From: Pelodera strongyloides
Lineage: Eukaryota; Nematoda; Chromadorea; Rhabditida; Rhabditidae
NCBI GenBank assembly: GCA_036852015.1
Contig: JAANDG010000380.1
Span: forward strand, 62,001-126,000
Direction: 5' to 3'
Length of the DNA stretch: 64,000 nucleotides
The position numbers and the translations under genes were made by a program. Below, piece after piece: positions 38,782 through 51,481 of the stretch (its first letter is position 1; every line of letters starts with the position of its first letter). The notes beneath the pieces are model-generated. The model was not told the DNA's origin, searched no databases, and saw only the letters and a program-made list of their open reading frames with translations.

Positions 38782-41365
38782 ATGAAGCGTTCCGTCAGTT
38801 TGCTATTCTTCGCCGCACTACTTATTAGTGTCTATGCCACAGCTAATCTTGACCAGACAGGTCTACAGAACCTTCTGTTTCCAAGAGGAAGTTGCGCTCT
38901 TCCACAACCAACTTTCATCAAAGATGTCGGCATTTTTGCCAGGGTCACCTTTGAGAAAATACACCACGACGACACACTATCCAGGAGCCAATTTGAAGCA
39001 GCTGTCAACGAGTGGGCTAAGAAACAATCAAAGAAAGTACAGGTATGCTTGAGTTTATTTGCTCTCAATTACTCAAGAGCGGTTCGATACAATGCTCAAG
39101 TGTATGCCTTCTTCCAACGACTCCCGGTGACTGTTCGACATTTGAAGGCTTGATCACCGAGGTCGCGCCCATGCATAAATCATGATGTTTTAGGCTGCTG
39201 TCAACAAATGGCTGGTTGAGTTGAGGGAGAAAGTGTATGAGAAGGACGCCGGTGTTAAGGAAGTTCAAAATATTACCTACGGTGTGGTCAATGACGTAGA
39301 GCGTCTTCTTGTGAACAACACTGTTCCTAGACGAGAACTATTCGTTGAAGTAGGAGAAGCGTTGAGAAGTGTTACACCCAGGATGTCCATGATATCGACG
39401 AACGTTCTTCAAGCAGTGCAATGTCAATCGAAGAATGCTGCTACAAAGGAGACAAAAGACTTGCTGAATCCTTTCAACAACTGCCTTCCACCAGCACCTC
39501 GTTTCCTGAAGAATGTTGGGTGGATTTCATATCTGAAGTTTGAGATGATCGTCAGCGATTTTTCGCTTTCAAAGAAACAGTTCGAAGAGTCGGTGAAACT
39601 GTGGTCTGCCAAGGAGTCCAAGAAAGTACAGGTGTGGCATAATTGTTTATTAGATAATAGTAGGTGCATATGTTCAAGCGGCTTTTGGGTAAACTAAACA
39701 TTTGATGGCCTGTAACCTAAATATTTCCAGGATGATGTTGCTATATGGATGAACGAACTGGACAAGAAAGTGGAAGAGCAAGTACAGGGAGCAGAACGAG
39801 TGATGACAGAAGTGAATGGAGTAATGTCAAATATTGAACAACTTCTCGAGAACGACACGAAATCAAAGAGAAGCATCAACAAGGAAGTATCAGAGATCCT
39901 GAAGAAAGCAAGACCGCAGATCGCAATGATTGCACTTCAAATGTACGACTCCGCCGAATGCAAACCGATTACAGTGACAACCAACACACCACCAGTAGAG
40001 ACAACAACATTTACTCAGCAGACCGATGCACCAACCGAGCACACCGAGAAGACGGTCATGCCTAGTGAACAAACATATGTGCCCACTCAGCAGACCGATA
40101 TACCATCCGCGAAGACAGACGTGCCTACTGAACAAAGTGATGTACCCACTCAGCAGACCGACGTTCCGTCTGAAAAGACTGATGTGCCTACTCAACAGAC
40201 CGATGCACCGACCGAGCACACCGAGAAGACGGCCTTGCCTACTGAACAAACTGATGTGCCTACTCACAGACCGATGCACCGACCGAGAACCGACTGATGT
40301 ACCCACTCAGCAGACCGACGTTCCGTCTGAAAAGACTGTGGTGCCTACTCAACAGACCGATACACCGACCGAGCATACCGAGAAGACAGTCTTGCCTACT
40401 GAACAAAGCGATGTGCCCACTCAGCAGACAGATGCACCATCCGAGAAGACTGATGCACCCACTCAGCAGACCGAAGTTCCGTCTGAAAAAACTGATGTCC
40501 CTACTCAACAGACCGATGTACAGACCGAGCAAACCGAGAAGAGGGTCCTGCCTACTGAACAAACCGATGTGCCCACTCAGCAGACATATGCACCATCCGA
40601 GAAGACTGATGTACCCACTCAGCAGACCGTCGTTCCGTCAGAAAAGACTGATGTCCCTACTCAACAGACCGATGCACCGACCGAGCACACCGAGAAGACG
40701 GTCTTGCCTACTGAACAAACCGATGTGCCCACTGAGCAGACCGAGGTGACTGACGTACCGAAACATAGCTATGCCACCACTGAGATGCCAGTGGAAACAA
40801 CAGCCGAATTCATAACAACCACCGCAGCCAGCCACACTTCCACAACAAAACCCGCACAACGTGAGAGTTGCGATCAGCCAAAGCCAACATTTCTAGGCGA
40901 AGTGTCTAAGAAATCAAAGAACAATTTTAATAAGATGCTCAGGAACAGCACGCTTTCACGTCAACAAATGGAAGATGCTGCTAGAAGTTGGGCCCAAGGA
41001 GAGGCGAGCGATATTCAGGTAATACTTTATTCCCAAAAAGGGTCATATGCAGTTGATGACCTAAACTGAATGATGAGTAACTTATCATGAACTCCGAAAT
41101 AAATCTTATTTTTGTTTAGGATGATGTCGAGCACTGGATTTCATCCGTGGAGAACCAGGTTGCTGCGCATGAAGAAGGTATCGAGGTCGTCGAGGAAGAG
41201 GTCTCACGATTGGTGGAAAAGGTCAAAACACTCCTAAGGGACAATAATACCTCGAGAAAGGACAAGGATCGCAAGCTCAAGGAGTTACTGGGCGCCGCAC
41301 CACACAATATATCACAAATTGTGAAAAAGATCCTCGATGCCGTAGTCTGCACGTCACGTCAATAA
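38782..41365 (+). CDS. Three-module mucin-like SXP/RAL-2 protein with one frameshift (gene B)
   Basis: Exons 38782-39042, 39194-39631, 39731-41018 and 41120-41365. The start MKRSVSLLFFAALLISVYA is a classic signal peptide and lies 57 bp after the TATA box, as in gene A; an in-frame ATG at 38755 sits only about 30 bp after the TATA box and is less likely. Exons 1-2 encode module 1, exons 2-3 module 2, and exons 3-4 module 3, each starting at a Cys before a P-x-F motif. Between modules 2 and 3 lies a Thr/Pro-rich array of DVPTQQT/DAPSEKT units (about 40012-40746). In it, near 40265-40293, a 1-base loss and a 2-base gain shift the frame, so the literal reading stops at 40297; sequence error is possible. 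Poly(A) signal at 41422-41427. Confidence 0.75.
40012..40746 (+). repeat. 21-bp coding repeat array in gene B
   Basis: Tandem 21-bp units encode seven-residue repeats of the form D-[VA]-P-[TS]-[QE]-[QKH]-T. Blocks are closed by a ten-residue EKTVLPTEQT-type unit, giving a higher-order period near 52 residues. High Thr/Ser/Pro content suggests dense O-glycosylation, as in mucins (inference). Confidence 0.85.
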
Positions 41366-41973
41366 TTAAAAAAATATCCCATATTGGGAAAATTGTTTGT
41401 ATATAGCGGATTCACTATTTGAATAAAAGTACACTGCATATTGTTGCCGTTGATTGGACACATTGTTTTCTCAGCCAACATTATTCAAATGAAAATTGTT
41501 TCTAAATAATGTAAATCTAACGCATATATGCAGGCGTCGATAGACGGCCTTGGTGACGCAATAAGTTTCTTTTTCTGTGAAAAATAATGTGTGGCCGCCG
41601 GAAACCAACAGATAAGAAGGACAGAAACGTACGTAGACGTAACACGAAAACAAGTAAATGAATTAATTGCCTTGGAGCCCGAAGCATTTGGAGCGTAAGG
41701 ACCTACATGTTATTATTTATTCTTCATCTGAATTTCCGTTCACGGAGTGTTACCTTGTTCAAAAGAGCATTGTGTGAACAAAAAAAACACGGATGGACCT
41801 ATTTGCGATCTGATCTCAGATAGTCTGCTTGTTTTGCTATTTCTTGTTTTGCAGCAATATTGCATACACATAAGTTGGTTCAAGGTGATTGCTTTAGTTT
41901 TAATTAAGTTAATAAATATTTGCACATGCTTACTTATTGTGTTTAGTTCGTATTTTTCTTTGAATGTTCTTAA
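41366..41973. other. Spacer after gene B with truncated promoter relic
   Basis: Contains the gene B 3' end and, at about 41585-41645, a GGCCGCCGGAAACC…AACAGATAAG block related to the gene A promoter that stops before the GATA/TATA part seen after genes C, D and E. No coding sequence. Confidence 0.6.
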
Positions 41974-42833
41974 GGGAGGCTCACGAGTTTTAAGTGCTCG
42001 CCAATAATTAAAAAAAATGTCCTTTCCTTTTATCGAAAGAATATGGTAAATAATCACCAATAAATTGCAGAACAAAGCGCGGAGACACACTTTAAAGTAA
42101 CTATTACATTTTATCTAAAAAATTAATATAAGAGAAGTACCGTAGTTTCTAGGCCCTGCTAATATGTTGCCGAAAATTGTGCGCTCGAAACGCCTGTGTA
42201 CTTTGTATTGCAAAAGAAAGGCACACCTGTTTTACTGTTATGCACACTGCGTGCATATTTGCTTTTTACTTGTGGTTTTAAAAACGTACTGTCGTTTTTT
42301 AAAGGGCATGTCAAGGGGTATTCTGCCCAGAAAGGCATCATCCTGGCGCAGATTAAGTAAATCTCGAACGGCGCACAATACAGTATACCCATACAAATGG
42401 CCGCAGATTAAAATATTTCAAATTTTGTCATAAAGTGAACAAAACCCGCCGCAGCGCACGCAAAGGGTGCGTTGCGGCGAGCCTGTAATTCAAACCGTCC
42501 CGTGGACAGCGATTTGGCTTAGCTCTCTCCACACGACTCGAATCCCGTACTGAAGGAGTTTTTGGAGGGGTTTGAAATTGTTTTTCTTCTTACATTAAAG
42601 TGTTTGTTTATTTTTATTTTCACTTTCCTTACCTTCAAAACGCAAGCTTTTCTTTGAGCCCAACATGCAAAACCGGCTTGACAGTCCCTTTAAATTAATT
42701 TTTTTTCTTAAATTGAACAATTTATCTAAAGTGTATTTCAGTGCTTGTTTATGCATGTTATTGGTGATTATTTACCATGTTTTTTCGAAAAAAGGAAAGG
42801 AATCGAACACTTAAAACTTGTGAGCTTCCTCCT
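41974..42833. mobile_element. TTAA-flanked element with long terminal inverted repeats
   Basis: The element is flanked by TTAA (41970-41973 and 42834-42837). Its ends are inverted: GGGAGGCTCACGAGTTTTAA on the left, and on the complementary strand of the right end AGGAAGCTCACAAGTTTTAA. The complementarity continues for over 100 bp (CCTTTTATCGAAAGAATATG against the CATGTTTTTTCGAAAAAAGG side). The corresponding site in the paralogous spacer before gene E reads GTTCATAAAAGTTC without the insert, giving an empty-site comparison. No transposase frame was found, so it is a non-autonomous element about 860 bp long. Confidence 0.8.
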
Positions 42834-43078
42834 TTAAAAGTTCATCCAAACCAATACACTTTCCTAAACAGGGTAAACTAATTTCGTTATTTTCTTTGAC
42901 TTATATATTAACAAAATAGAAATGAATATAGAAACAGCAGTACTTTATATGAACTGCCTTGAAGCCTGGAGCTCTTGGAGCGTAAAAGATCTACATATTA
43001 TTATTTATTTTTCGTCTGAATTTAAGCATATGGAGTGTTACTTTGATCAAAAGAGCATTGTGTGAACAAAACACGGAT

Positions 43079-43323
43079 GTATTGATAACTTAACAGTCTT
43101 GACCAATGAAAATTCGTAAAAAATATAGCGCACAGACGTTATCGCCCACAAGCGGGAAAGTGCGTAAGAGCCCAATACTCACAAATTCCAAAGTGGTACT
43201 TTAATTTCTGGCGCGTTAGAATACAAAACCTCGGTACTACGTCTTTTCGGTGTTATCTTACCACACCCACTGGCAATAAGGCATAATGGGGGCGTTTTAT
43301 CAACATTTTGATACAGTATATAA
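43079..43323 (+). promoter_or_regulatory. Gene C promoter with damaged GATA palindrome
   Basis: TATATAA at 43317-43323 is conserved. The GATA palindrome found before B, D, E and F here reads TTGATAACTTAACAGT (about 43081-43096), so one of its two TGATAA half-sites is lost. The downstream GTTATCGCCC, GTTATCTTACC and TTTTATCAACA sites remain. Confidence 0.6.
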
Positions 43324-43373
43324 GGACAGACTAGGATCTATCAAACATGTCCAGTGGACTTGCATTGACTGAA

Positions 43374-45638
43374 ATGAAGCGTTCCGTCAGTTTGCTATTC
43401 TTTGCCGCACTACTTATTGGTGTCTATGCCACAGCTAATCTTGACCAGACAGGTCTACAGAACCTTCTGTTTCCAAGAGGAAGTTGCGCTCTTCCACAAC
43501 CAACTTTCATCAAAGATGTCGGCATTTTTGCTAGGATTACCTTTGAGAAAATACACCACGACGACACACTATCCAGGAGCCAATTTGAAGCAGCTGCCAA
43601 GGAGTGGGCTAAGAAACAATCAAAGAAAGTACAGGTATGCTTGAGTTTATTTGCTCTCAATTACTCAAGAGCGGTTCGATACAATGCTCAATGGTATGTC
43701 TTCTTCCACAGAGGTCCTGAGGACGACTCCCAGATGTTAAATTGTTCGACATTTGAAGGCTTGAGCCTCGAGGTTGCGTCCATGAATAAATCATGATATT
43801 TTAGGTTGCTCTCGACAAATGGCTCGTTGAGTTGAGGGAGAAAGTGTATGAGAAGGCCATCGGTGTTAAAGAAGTTCAAGATATTACATACGGTGTGGTC
43901 AATGATGTGGAGCGTCTTCTTGTGAATAACACTGTTCCTAGACGAGACCAATTCGCTAAAGTAGGAGAAGCGTTGAGGAGTGTTACACCCAGGATGTCCG
44001 TGATATCGACAAACGTTCTTCAAGCAGTACAATGTCAACCGAAGAATGCTGCTACAAAGGAGACAAAAGACTTGCTGAATCCTTTCAACAACTGCCTTCC
44101 ACCAGCACCGCTATTCCTGAAGAATGTTGGGTGGATTTCGTATCTGAAGTTTGAGAAGATCTCAGCGATTCTTCGCTTTCAAGGGAACAGTTCGAAGAGT
44201 CGGTGAATCTGTGGTCAGCCAAGGAATCAAAGAAAGTACAGGTGTGGCATAATTGTTTATTAGATAATAGTATGTGCATATGTTCAAGCGGCTTTTGGGT
44301 AAACTAAACATTTGATGGCCTGTAACCTAAATATTTCCAGGATGATGTTGCTGTATGGTTGAACGAACTGGACAAGAAAGTGAAAGAACAAGTACAGGGA
44401 GCAGAACGAGTGATGACAGAAGTGAATGGAGTAATGTCAAAGATTGAACAACTTCTCGAGAACGACTCGAAATCAATGAGAAGCATCACCAAAGAAGTAG
44501 CAGAGATCCTGGAGGAAGCAAGGCCGCTGATCGCAATGATTGCACTACAAATGTACGACTCCGCCGAATGCAAACCGATTACAGTGACAACCAACACACC
44601 ACCAGTAGAGACAACAACATTTACTCAGCAGACCGATGCACCAATCGAGAAGACGGTCATGCTACTGAACAAACAGATGTGCCCACTCAGCATACCGATA
44701 TACCGTCCGCGAAGACTGACGTGCCTACTGAACAAAGTGATGTGCCCACTCAGCAGACCGATGCACCGTCCGAGAAGACTGACGTGCCTACTCAACAGAC
44801 TGATGCACCGACCCCACCGCACACTGAGACTGAGACTTGCCGAGAAGACTGCTCAGATGACACTCAAAAGACCGATGATGTGCCTACTCAGCAGACCGAG
44901 ACCGACCGCACCGCACCGACTGAAAAGACACACCGAGAAGACCGATAAGACCCTTGCCTACTGAACAAACCGATGCGCCCACTCAGCAGACCGAGGTGAC
45001 TGGCGTACCTACCTACCAAACTATCCTGCCCAAGAAACATAGCGATGCCACCACTGAGATGCCAGTGGAAACAACAGCCGAATTCATAACAACCACTGCA
45101 GCCAGCCACACTTCCACAACAAAACCCGCACAAAGTGAGAGTTGCGATCAGCCAAAGCCAACATTTCTAGGCGAAGTGTCTAAGAAATCAAAGAACAATT
45201 TTAATAAGATGCTCAGGGACAGCACGCTTTCACGTCAACAAATTGAAGATGCTGCTAGAAGTTGGGCCCAAGGAGAGGCGAGCGATATTCAGGTAATACT
45301 TTATTCCCAAAAGGGTCATATGCAGTTGATGACCTAAACTGAATGATGAGTAACTTATTATGAACTCCGAAATAAATCTTATTTTTGTTTAGGATGATGT
45401 CGAGCACTGGATCGCATCGGTGGAGAACAAGGTCGCTGCGCATGAAGAAGGTATTGAGGTCGTCGAGGAAGAGGTCTCACGATTGGTGGAAAAGGTCAAA
45501 TCACTCCTAAAAGACAAGAATATCTCGAAAAAGGACATGAATCGCAAGCTCAAGGAGTTACTGGGCGCTGCACCACACAAAGTATCACAAATTGTGAAAA
45601 AGATCCTCGATGCCGTAGTCTGCACGTTACGTCAATAA
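43374..45638 (+). pseudogene. Three-module SXP/RAL-2 gene with several frameshifts (gene C)
   Basis: The exon layout matches the other paralogues: 43374-43634, 43805-44241, 44341-45292 and 45393-45638. Exon 1 with its signal peptide and exon 4 are intact. In exon 2 one base is missing near 44161 (ATCTCAGC where the others read ATCGTCAGC), so module 2 goes out of frame and reading stops at 44206. In exon 3 a base is missing near 44662 and the frame shifts again near 44945. The Thr/Pro array is the shortest of the cluster and contains a divergent Asp/Glu/Thr stretch (about 44810-44950). Splice sites are all intact. It is either a recent pseudogene or an intact gene with consensus errors. Poly(A) signal at 45675-45680. 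Confidence 0.65.
44631..45000 (+). repeat. Short, degenerate 21-bp repeat array in gene C
   Basis: Only about a dozen DVPTQQT/DAPSEKT-type units remain, in two reading frames. The centre (about 44810-44950) is irregular. Confidence 0.75.
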
Positions 45639-46060
45639 TTAAAAAAATATTGGGAAAAAAAGGTTCACTATTTGAATAAATCTTCACTATATGTTGTTGC
45701 CGTTAATTGGACACATTGTTTTCTCAACCAACATTCCTCAAGTGAAATTTGTTTCTAAATAATGTAAATCTAACGCTTGTATGCAGGCGTAGATAGACGC
45801 AATAAGTTTCTTTTTCTGTGAAAAATATTTTTTTTTGGCCGCCGGAAACGAACAGATAAAAAGGAAGAAACGTATGTAGACGCTCTTATCACTGCAGTTT
45901 TGCTGTATAAAAAGGCTCTTCTTGAACTAATTGTAAGTGAACAGAATTGGCTGATCATTAAGTTTTGATTGGGGGACAACGGCATAATATCACAATATTG
46001 CAACTTTCGATTACAGACACAGAACTCGATGGCTGCAAATGAAGTAAATCCGTATTAGTA
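45639..46060. other. Spacer after gene C containing an orphan promoter
   Basis: Contains the gene C 3' end and the gene A-like promoter block described at 45838-45912. The sequence downstream of that TATA box contains only ATGAAGTTTTGA (a three-residue frame) and no exon. Confidence 0.6.
45838..45912 (+). promoter_or_regulatory. Orphan gene A-type promoter after gene C
   Basis: The order GGCCGCCGGAAAC, AACAGATAA, GTATGTAGACGCTC, CTTATCACTG (45885-) and TATAAAA (45906-45912) parallels the gene A promoter (CCGCCGGAAA, AGATAA, GTGTAGGCG, GTTATCACC, TATAAAA). No SXP coding sequence follows. It is best explained as a relic of a lost gene A-type copy, or the promoter of a non-coding transcript. 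Confidence 0.6.
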
Positions 46061-46488
46061 TATTATTTAGGGTTACCTAGTTAGGATCTTAGATAGTCTT
46101 TCTTGTTTTACTATTTCTTGTTTTGCACGAATATTGTATAAACAACAATTAGTTCAAGGTGATTATTTTTTTAGTTTTCAATGTGTTAATAAATATTTGT
46201 GCGTATTTACTTATCTCTGTCTGTTAATTTTCGTTATTTTTCTTTGAACCAATACACTTTCCTAGACTGGGTAAGCTAATGTTTCGTGATTTTCTTTGAT
46301 TTATACATGAGTACAAAATAGAAATGAATGTAGAAACAACGAAAAGAAGTAGATGAATTGCCTCTAAGCCTGATGCTCTTGGAGCGTAAAAGATCTACAT
46401 ATTATTATTTATTTATCATCTGAATTTCCGTTTGTGGAGTGTTACTTTGATCAAAAGATCATTGTGTGAACAAAAAAAACACGGATGC

Positions 46489-46730
46489 ACTGATAACTTA
46501 TCAGTCTTGACTAATGAAAATTCGTAACAATATAGCGCACAGACGTTATCGCCCACAAGCGGGAAAGTGCGTTAGAGCCCAACACTCACAAATTCCAAAG
46601 TGGTTCTTTAATTTCTGGCGCGGTAGAATACAAAACCTCTGTACTACGTCTTTTCGGTGTTATCTTACCACACCCACTGGCAATAAAGCATAATGGGGGC
46701 GTTTTATCAACATTTTGGTACAGTATATAA
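46489..46730 (+). promoter_or_regulatory. Gene D promoter: GATA palindrome and TATA box
   Basis: The palindrome ACTGATAACTTATCAGT lies at 46489-46505 and TATATAA at 46724-46730. Spacing to the start codon is as in genes B and E. Confidence 0.65.
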
Positions 46731-46780
46731 GGACAGACTGGGATCTAACAAACATGTCCAGTGGACTTGCATTGACTGAA

Positions 46781-49700
46781 ATGAAGCGTTCCGTCAGTTT
46801 GCTATTCTTCGCCGCACTACTTATTAGTGTCTATGCCACAGCTAATCTTGACCAGACAGGTCTACAGAACCTTCTGTATCCAAGAGGAAGTTGCGCTCTT
46901 CCACAACCAGCATTCATCAAAGATGTCGGCATTTTTGCCAGGATTACCTTTGAGAGAATACACCACGACGACACACTATCCAGGAATCCAATTTGAAGCA
47001 GCCGCCAAGGAGTGGGCTAAGAAACAATCAAAGAAAGTGCAGGTATGCTTGAGTTTATTTGAGGTCTCAATTACTCAAGAGCGGTTCGATACAATGCTTT
47101 CAAGTGTATGCCTTCTTCCAACGACTCCCAGATGTTAAATTGTTCGACATTTGAAGGCTTGAGCCTCGAGGTTGCGTCCATGAATAAATCGTGATTTTTT
47201 AGGTTGCTGTCAACAAATGGCTCGTTGAGCTGAGGGAGAAAGTGTACGAGAAAGACGCCGGTGTTAAAGAAGTACAAGATATTACATACGGTGTGGTCAA
47301 TGATGTGGAGCGTCTACTTGTGAACAACACTGTTCGTAGACGAGAACAATTCGCTAAAGTGGGAGAAGCGTTGAGGAGTGTTACACCCAGGATGTCCATG
47401 ATATCGACAAACGTTCTTCAAGCAGTACAATGTCAACCGGAGAATGCTGCTACAAGGGAGACAAAAGACTTGCTGAATCCTTTCAACAACTGCCTTCCAC
47501 CAGCACCGCTTTTCCTGAAGAATGTTGGGTGGATTTCGTATCTGAAGTTTGAGAAGATCGTCAGCGATTCTTCGCTTTCAAGGGAACAGTTCGAAGAGTC
47601 GGTGAAACTGTGGTCAGCCAAGGAATCAAAGAAAGTACAGGTGTGACATAATTGTTTATTAGATAATAGTATGTGCATATGTTCAAGCGGCTTTTGGGTA
47701 AACTAAACATTTGATGGCCTGTAACCTAAATATTTCCAGGATGATGTTGCTGTATGGTTGAACGAACTGGACAAGAAAGTGAAAGAACAAGTACAGGGAG
47801 CAGAACGAGTGATGACAGAAGTGAATGGAGTAATGTCAAAGATTGAACAACTTCTCGAGAACGACTCGAAATCAAAGAGAAGCATCACCAAAGAAGTAGC
47901 AGAGATCCTGAAGGAAGCAAGGCCGCTGATCGCAATGATTGCACTTCAAATGTACGACTCCGCCGAATGCAAACCGATTACAATGACAACCAACACACCA
48001 CCAGTAGAGACAACAACATTTACTCAGCAGACCGATGCACCAACCGAGCACACCGAGAAGACGGTCATGCCTACTGAACAAACAGATGTGCCCACTCAGC
48101 ATACCGATATACCGTCCGCGAAGACTGACGTGCCTACTGAACAAAGTGATGTGCCCACTCAGCAGACCGATGCACCGTCCGAGAAGACTGACGTGCCTAC
48201 TCAACAGACTGATGCACCGACTGAGCACACCGAGAAGACGATCTTGCCTACTGAACAAACCGATACGCCCACTCAGCAGACAGATGCACCATCCGAGAAG
48301 ACTGACGTTCCCACTCAGCATACCGACGTTCCGTCTGAAAAGACTGAGGTGCCTACTCAACAGACCGATGCGCCGACCGAGCACACCGAGAAGACGATCT
48401 TGCCTACTGAACAAACCGATGTGCCCACTCAGCAGACAGATGCACCATCCGAGAAGACTGATTTACCCACTCAGCAGACCGACGTCCGTCTGAAAAGACT
48501 GATGTGCCTACTCAACAGACCGATGCACCGACCGAGCACACCGAGAAGACGGTCTTGCCTACTGAACAAACCAAAGTGCCCACTCAGCAGACAGATGCAC
48601 CATCCGAGAAGACTGATGCACCCACTCAGCAGACCGAAGTTCCGTCTGAAAAGACTGATGTCCCTACTCAACAGACGATGACCGACCGAGCACACCGAGA
48701 AGACGGTGCCTACTGAACAAACCGATGTGCCAACTCAGCAGACAGATGCACCATCCGAAAAGACTGATCTACCCACTCAGCAGACCGACGTTCCGTCTGA
48801 AAAGACTGATGTGCCAACTCAACAGACCGATGCACCGACCGAGCAGACCGAGAAGACGGTCTTGCCTACTGAACAAACCGATGTGCCCACTCAGCAGACA
48901 GATGCACCATCCGAGAAGACTGATTTACCCACTCAGCAGACCGACCTTCCGTCTGAAAAGACTGAGGTGCCTACTCAACAGACCGATGCACCGACCGAGC
49001 ACACCGAGAAGACGGTCTTGCCTACTGAACAAACCAAAGTGCCCACTCAGCAGACAGATGCACCATCCGAGAAGACTGATGCACCCACTCAGCAGACCGA
49101 AGTTCCGTCTGAAAAAACTGATGTCCCTACTCAACAGACCGATGTACCGACCGAGCACACCGAGAAGACGGTCCTGCCTACTGAACAAACCGATGTGCCA
49201 ACTCAGCAGACAGATGCACCATCCGAAAAGACTGATCTACCCACTCAGCAGACCGACGTTCCGTCTGAAAAGACTGATGTGCCAACTCAACAGACCGATG
49301 CACCGACCGAGCAGACCGAGAAGACGGTCTTGCCTACTGAACAAACCGATGTGCCCACTCAGCAGACAGATGCACCATCCGAGAAGACTGATGTACCCAC
49401 TCAGCAGACCGACGTTCCGTCTGAAAAGACTGATGTGCCAACTCAACAGACCGATGCGCCGACCGAGCCGACCGAGAAGACAGTCTTGCCTACTGAACAA
49501 ACCGATGTGAACACTCAGCAGACAGATGCACCATCCGAGAAGACTGATGTACCCACTCAGCAGACCGACGTTCCGTCTGAAAAGACTGATGTGCCAACTC
49601 AACAGACCGATGCACCGACCGAGCAGACCGAGAAGACGGTCTTGCCTACTGAACAAACCGATGTGCCCACTCAGCAGACCGAGGTGACTGACGTACCGAA

Positions 49701-50303
49701 ACATAGCGATGCCACCACTGAGATGCCAGTGGAAACAACAGCCGAATTCATAACAACCACTGCAGCCAGCCACACTTCCACAACAAAACCCGCACAAAGT
49801 GAGAGTTGCGATCAGCCAAAGCCAACATTTCTAGGCGAAGTGTCTAAGAAATCAAAGAACAATTTTAATAAGATGCTCAGGGACAGCACGCTTTCACGTC
49901 AACAAATTGGAAGATGCTGCTAGAAGTTGGGCCCAAGGAGAGGCGAGCGATATTCAGGTAATACTTTATTCCCAAATGGGTCATATGCAGTTGATGACCT
50001 AAACTGAATGATGAGTAACTTATTATGAACTCCGAAATAAATCTTATTTTTGTTTAGGATGATGTCGAGCACTGGATCGCATCGGTGGAGAACAAGGTCG
50101 ATGCGCATGAAGAAGGTATCGAGGTCGTCGAGGAAGAGGTCTCACGATTGGTGGAAAAGGTCAAATCACTCCTAAAGGACAAGAATATCTCGAAAAAGGA
50201 CATGAATCGCAAGCTCAAGGAGTTACTGGGCGCTGCACCACACAAAGTATCACAAATTGTGAAAAAGATCCTCGATGCCGTAGTCTGCACCTCACGCCAA
50301 TAA
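46781..50303 (+). pseudogene. Three-module SXP/RAL-2 gene with the longest repeat array and frameshifts (gene D)
   Basis: Exons 46781-47042, 47203-47640, 47740-49957 and 50058-50303. Exon 1 has one extra base near 46985 (AGGAATCCAA where the others read AGGAGCCAA or AGAAACCAA), which ends the literal frame after signal peptide and half of module 1. Exon 2 is intact. Exon 3 contains the longest Thr/Pro array of the cluster and shifts frame near 48486 (one T lost), again in 48668-48705 (small losses), and near 49906 (one base gained). Exon 4 is intact. All splice sites and the promoter look functional. Because most changes are single-base indels and long frames persist between them, assembly error is a serious alternative to pseudogene status. 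Poly(A) signal at 50360-50365. Confidence 0.65.
48019..49686 (+). repeat. Longest 21-bp coding repeat array (gene D)
   Basis: About 1.67 kb of seven-residue units DVPTQQT, DAPSEKT, DVPSEKT and DAPTEHT, punctuated by EKTVLPTEQT. The higher-order block of about 52 residues recurs roughly ten times, with near-identical blocks at about 48720-49020 and 49190-49500, pointing to recent unequal exchange. Confidence 0.85.
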
Positions 50304-50750
50304 TTTAAAAAATATCCCATATTGGGAAAATTGTTTGTATATAGCGGATTCACTACTTGAATAAAAGTATACTGCATGTTGTTGCCGTTAATTGGACACA
50401 TTGCTTTTCTCAACCAACATTCCTCAAGTGAAATTTGTTTCTAAACAATGTAAATCTAACGCTTGTATGCAGGCGTAGATAGACGCAATAAGTTTCTTTT
50501 TCTGTGAAAAATATTTTTTTTTGGCCGCCGGAAACGAACAGATAAAAAGGACAGAAACGTATGTAGACGCTCTTATCACTGCAGTTTTGCTGTATAAAAA
50601 GGCTCTTCTTGAACTAATTGTAAGTGAACAGAATTGGCTGATCATGAAGTTTTGATTGGGGGACAACGGCATAATATCACAATATTGCAACTTTCGATTG
50701 CAGACACTGAACTCGATGGCTGCAGATAAATTAAATCCGTATTAGTATAT
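50304..50750. other. Spacer after gene D containing an orphan promoter
   Basis: Contains the gene D 3' end and a second gene A-like promoter block (50523-50599). No coding sequence follows it. Confidence 0.6.
50523..50599 (+). promoter_or_regulatory. Orphan gene A-type promoter after gene D
   Basis: Same arrangement as after gene C: GGCCGCCGGAAAC, AACAGATAA, TCTTATCACTG and TATAAAA at 50593-50599, with no gene attached. Confidence 0.6.
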
Positions 50751-51191
50751 TATTTAGGGTTACCTAGTTAGGATCTTAGATAGTCTTTCGTGTTTTACTA
50801 TTTCTTGTTTTGCACGAATATTGTATAAACAACAATTAGTCCAAGGTGATTATTTTTTTAGTTTTCAATGTGTTAATAAATATTTGTGCGTATTTACTTA
50901 TCTCTGTCTGTTAATTTTCGTATTTTTCTTTGAATGTTCATAAAAGTTCATCCAAACCAATACACTTTCCTAGACTGGGTAAGCTAATGTTTCGTGATTT
51001 TCTTTGATTTATACATGAGTACAAAAAAGAAATGAATGGAGAAACAACACAAGAAGTAGATGAATTGCCTCTAAGCCTGATGCTCTTGGAGCGTAAAAGA
51101 TCTACATATTATTATTTATTTAACATCTGAATTTCCGTTCATGGAGTGTTACTTTGATCAAAAGAGCATTGTGTGAACAAAACACGGATGC

Positions 51192-51431
51192 ACTGATAAC
51201 TTATCAGTCTTGACTAATGAAAATTCGTAAATATAGCGCACAGACGTTATCGCCCACAAGCGGGAAAGTGCGTAAGAGCCCGATACTCACAAATTCCAAA
51301 GTGGTACTTTAATTTCTGGCGCGGTAGAACACAAAACCTCTGTACTACGTCTTTTCGGTGTTATCTTACCACACCCACTGGCAATAAAGCATAATGGGGG
51401 CGTTTTATCAACATTTTGGTACAGTATATAA
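51192..51431 (+). promoter_or_regulatory. Gene E promoter: GATA palindrome and TATA box
   Basis: The palindrome ACTGATAACTTATCAGT lies at 51192-51208 and TATATAA at 51425-51431, 51 bases before the ATG at 51482. The intervening GTTATC sites of genes B and D are conserved. Confidence 0.65.
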
Positions 51432-51481
51432 GGACAGACTGGGATCTAACAAACATGTCCAGTGGACTTGCATTGACTGAA

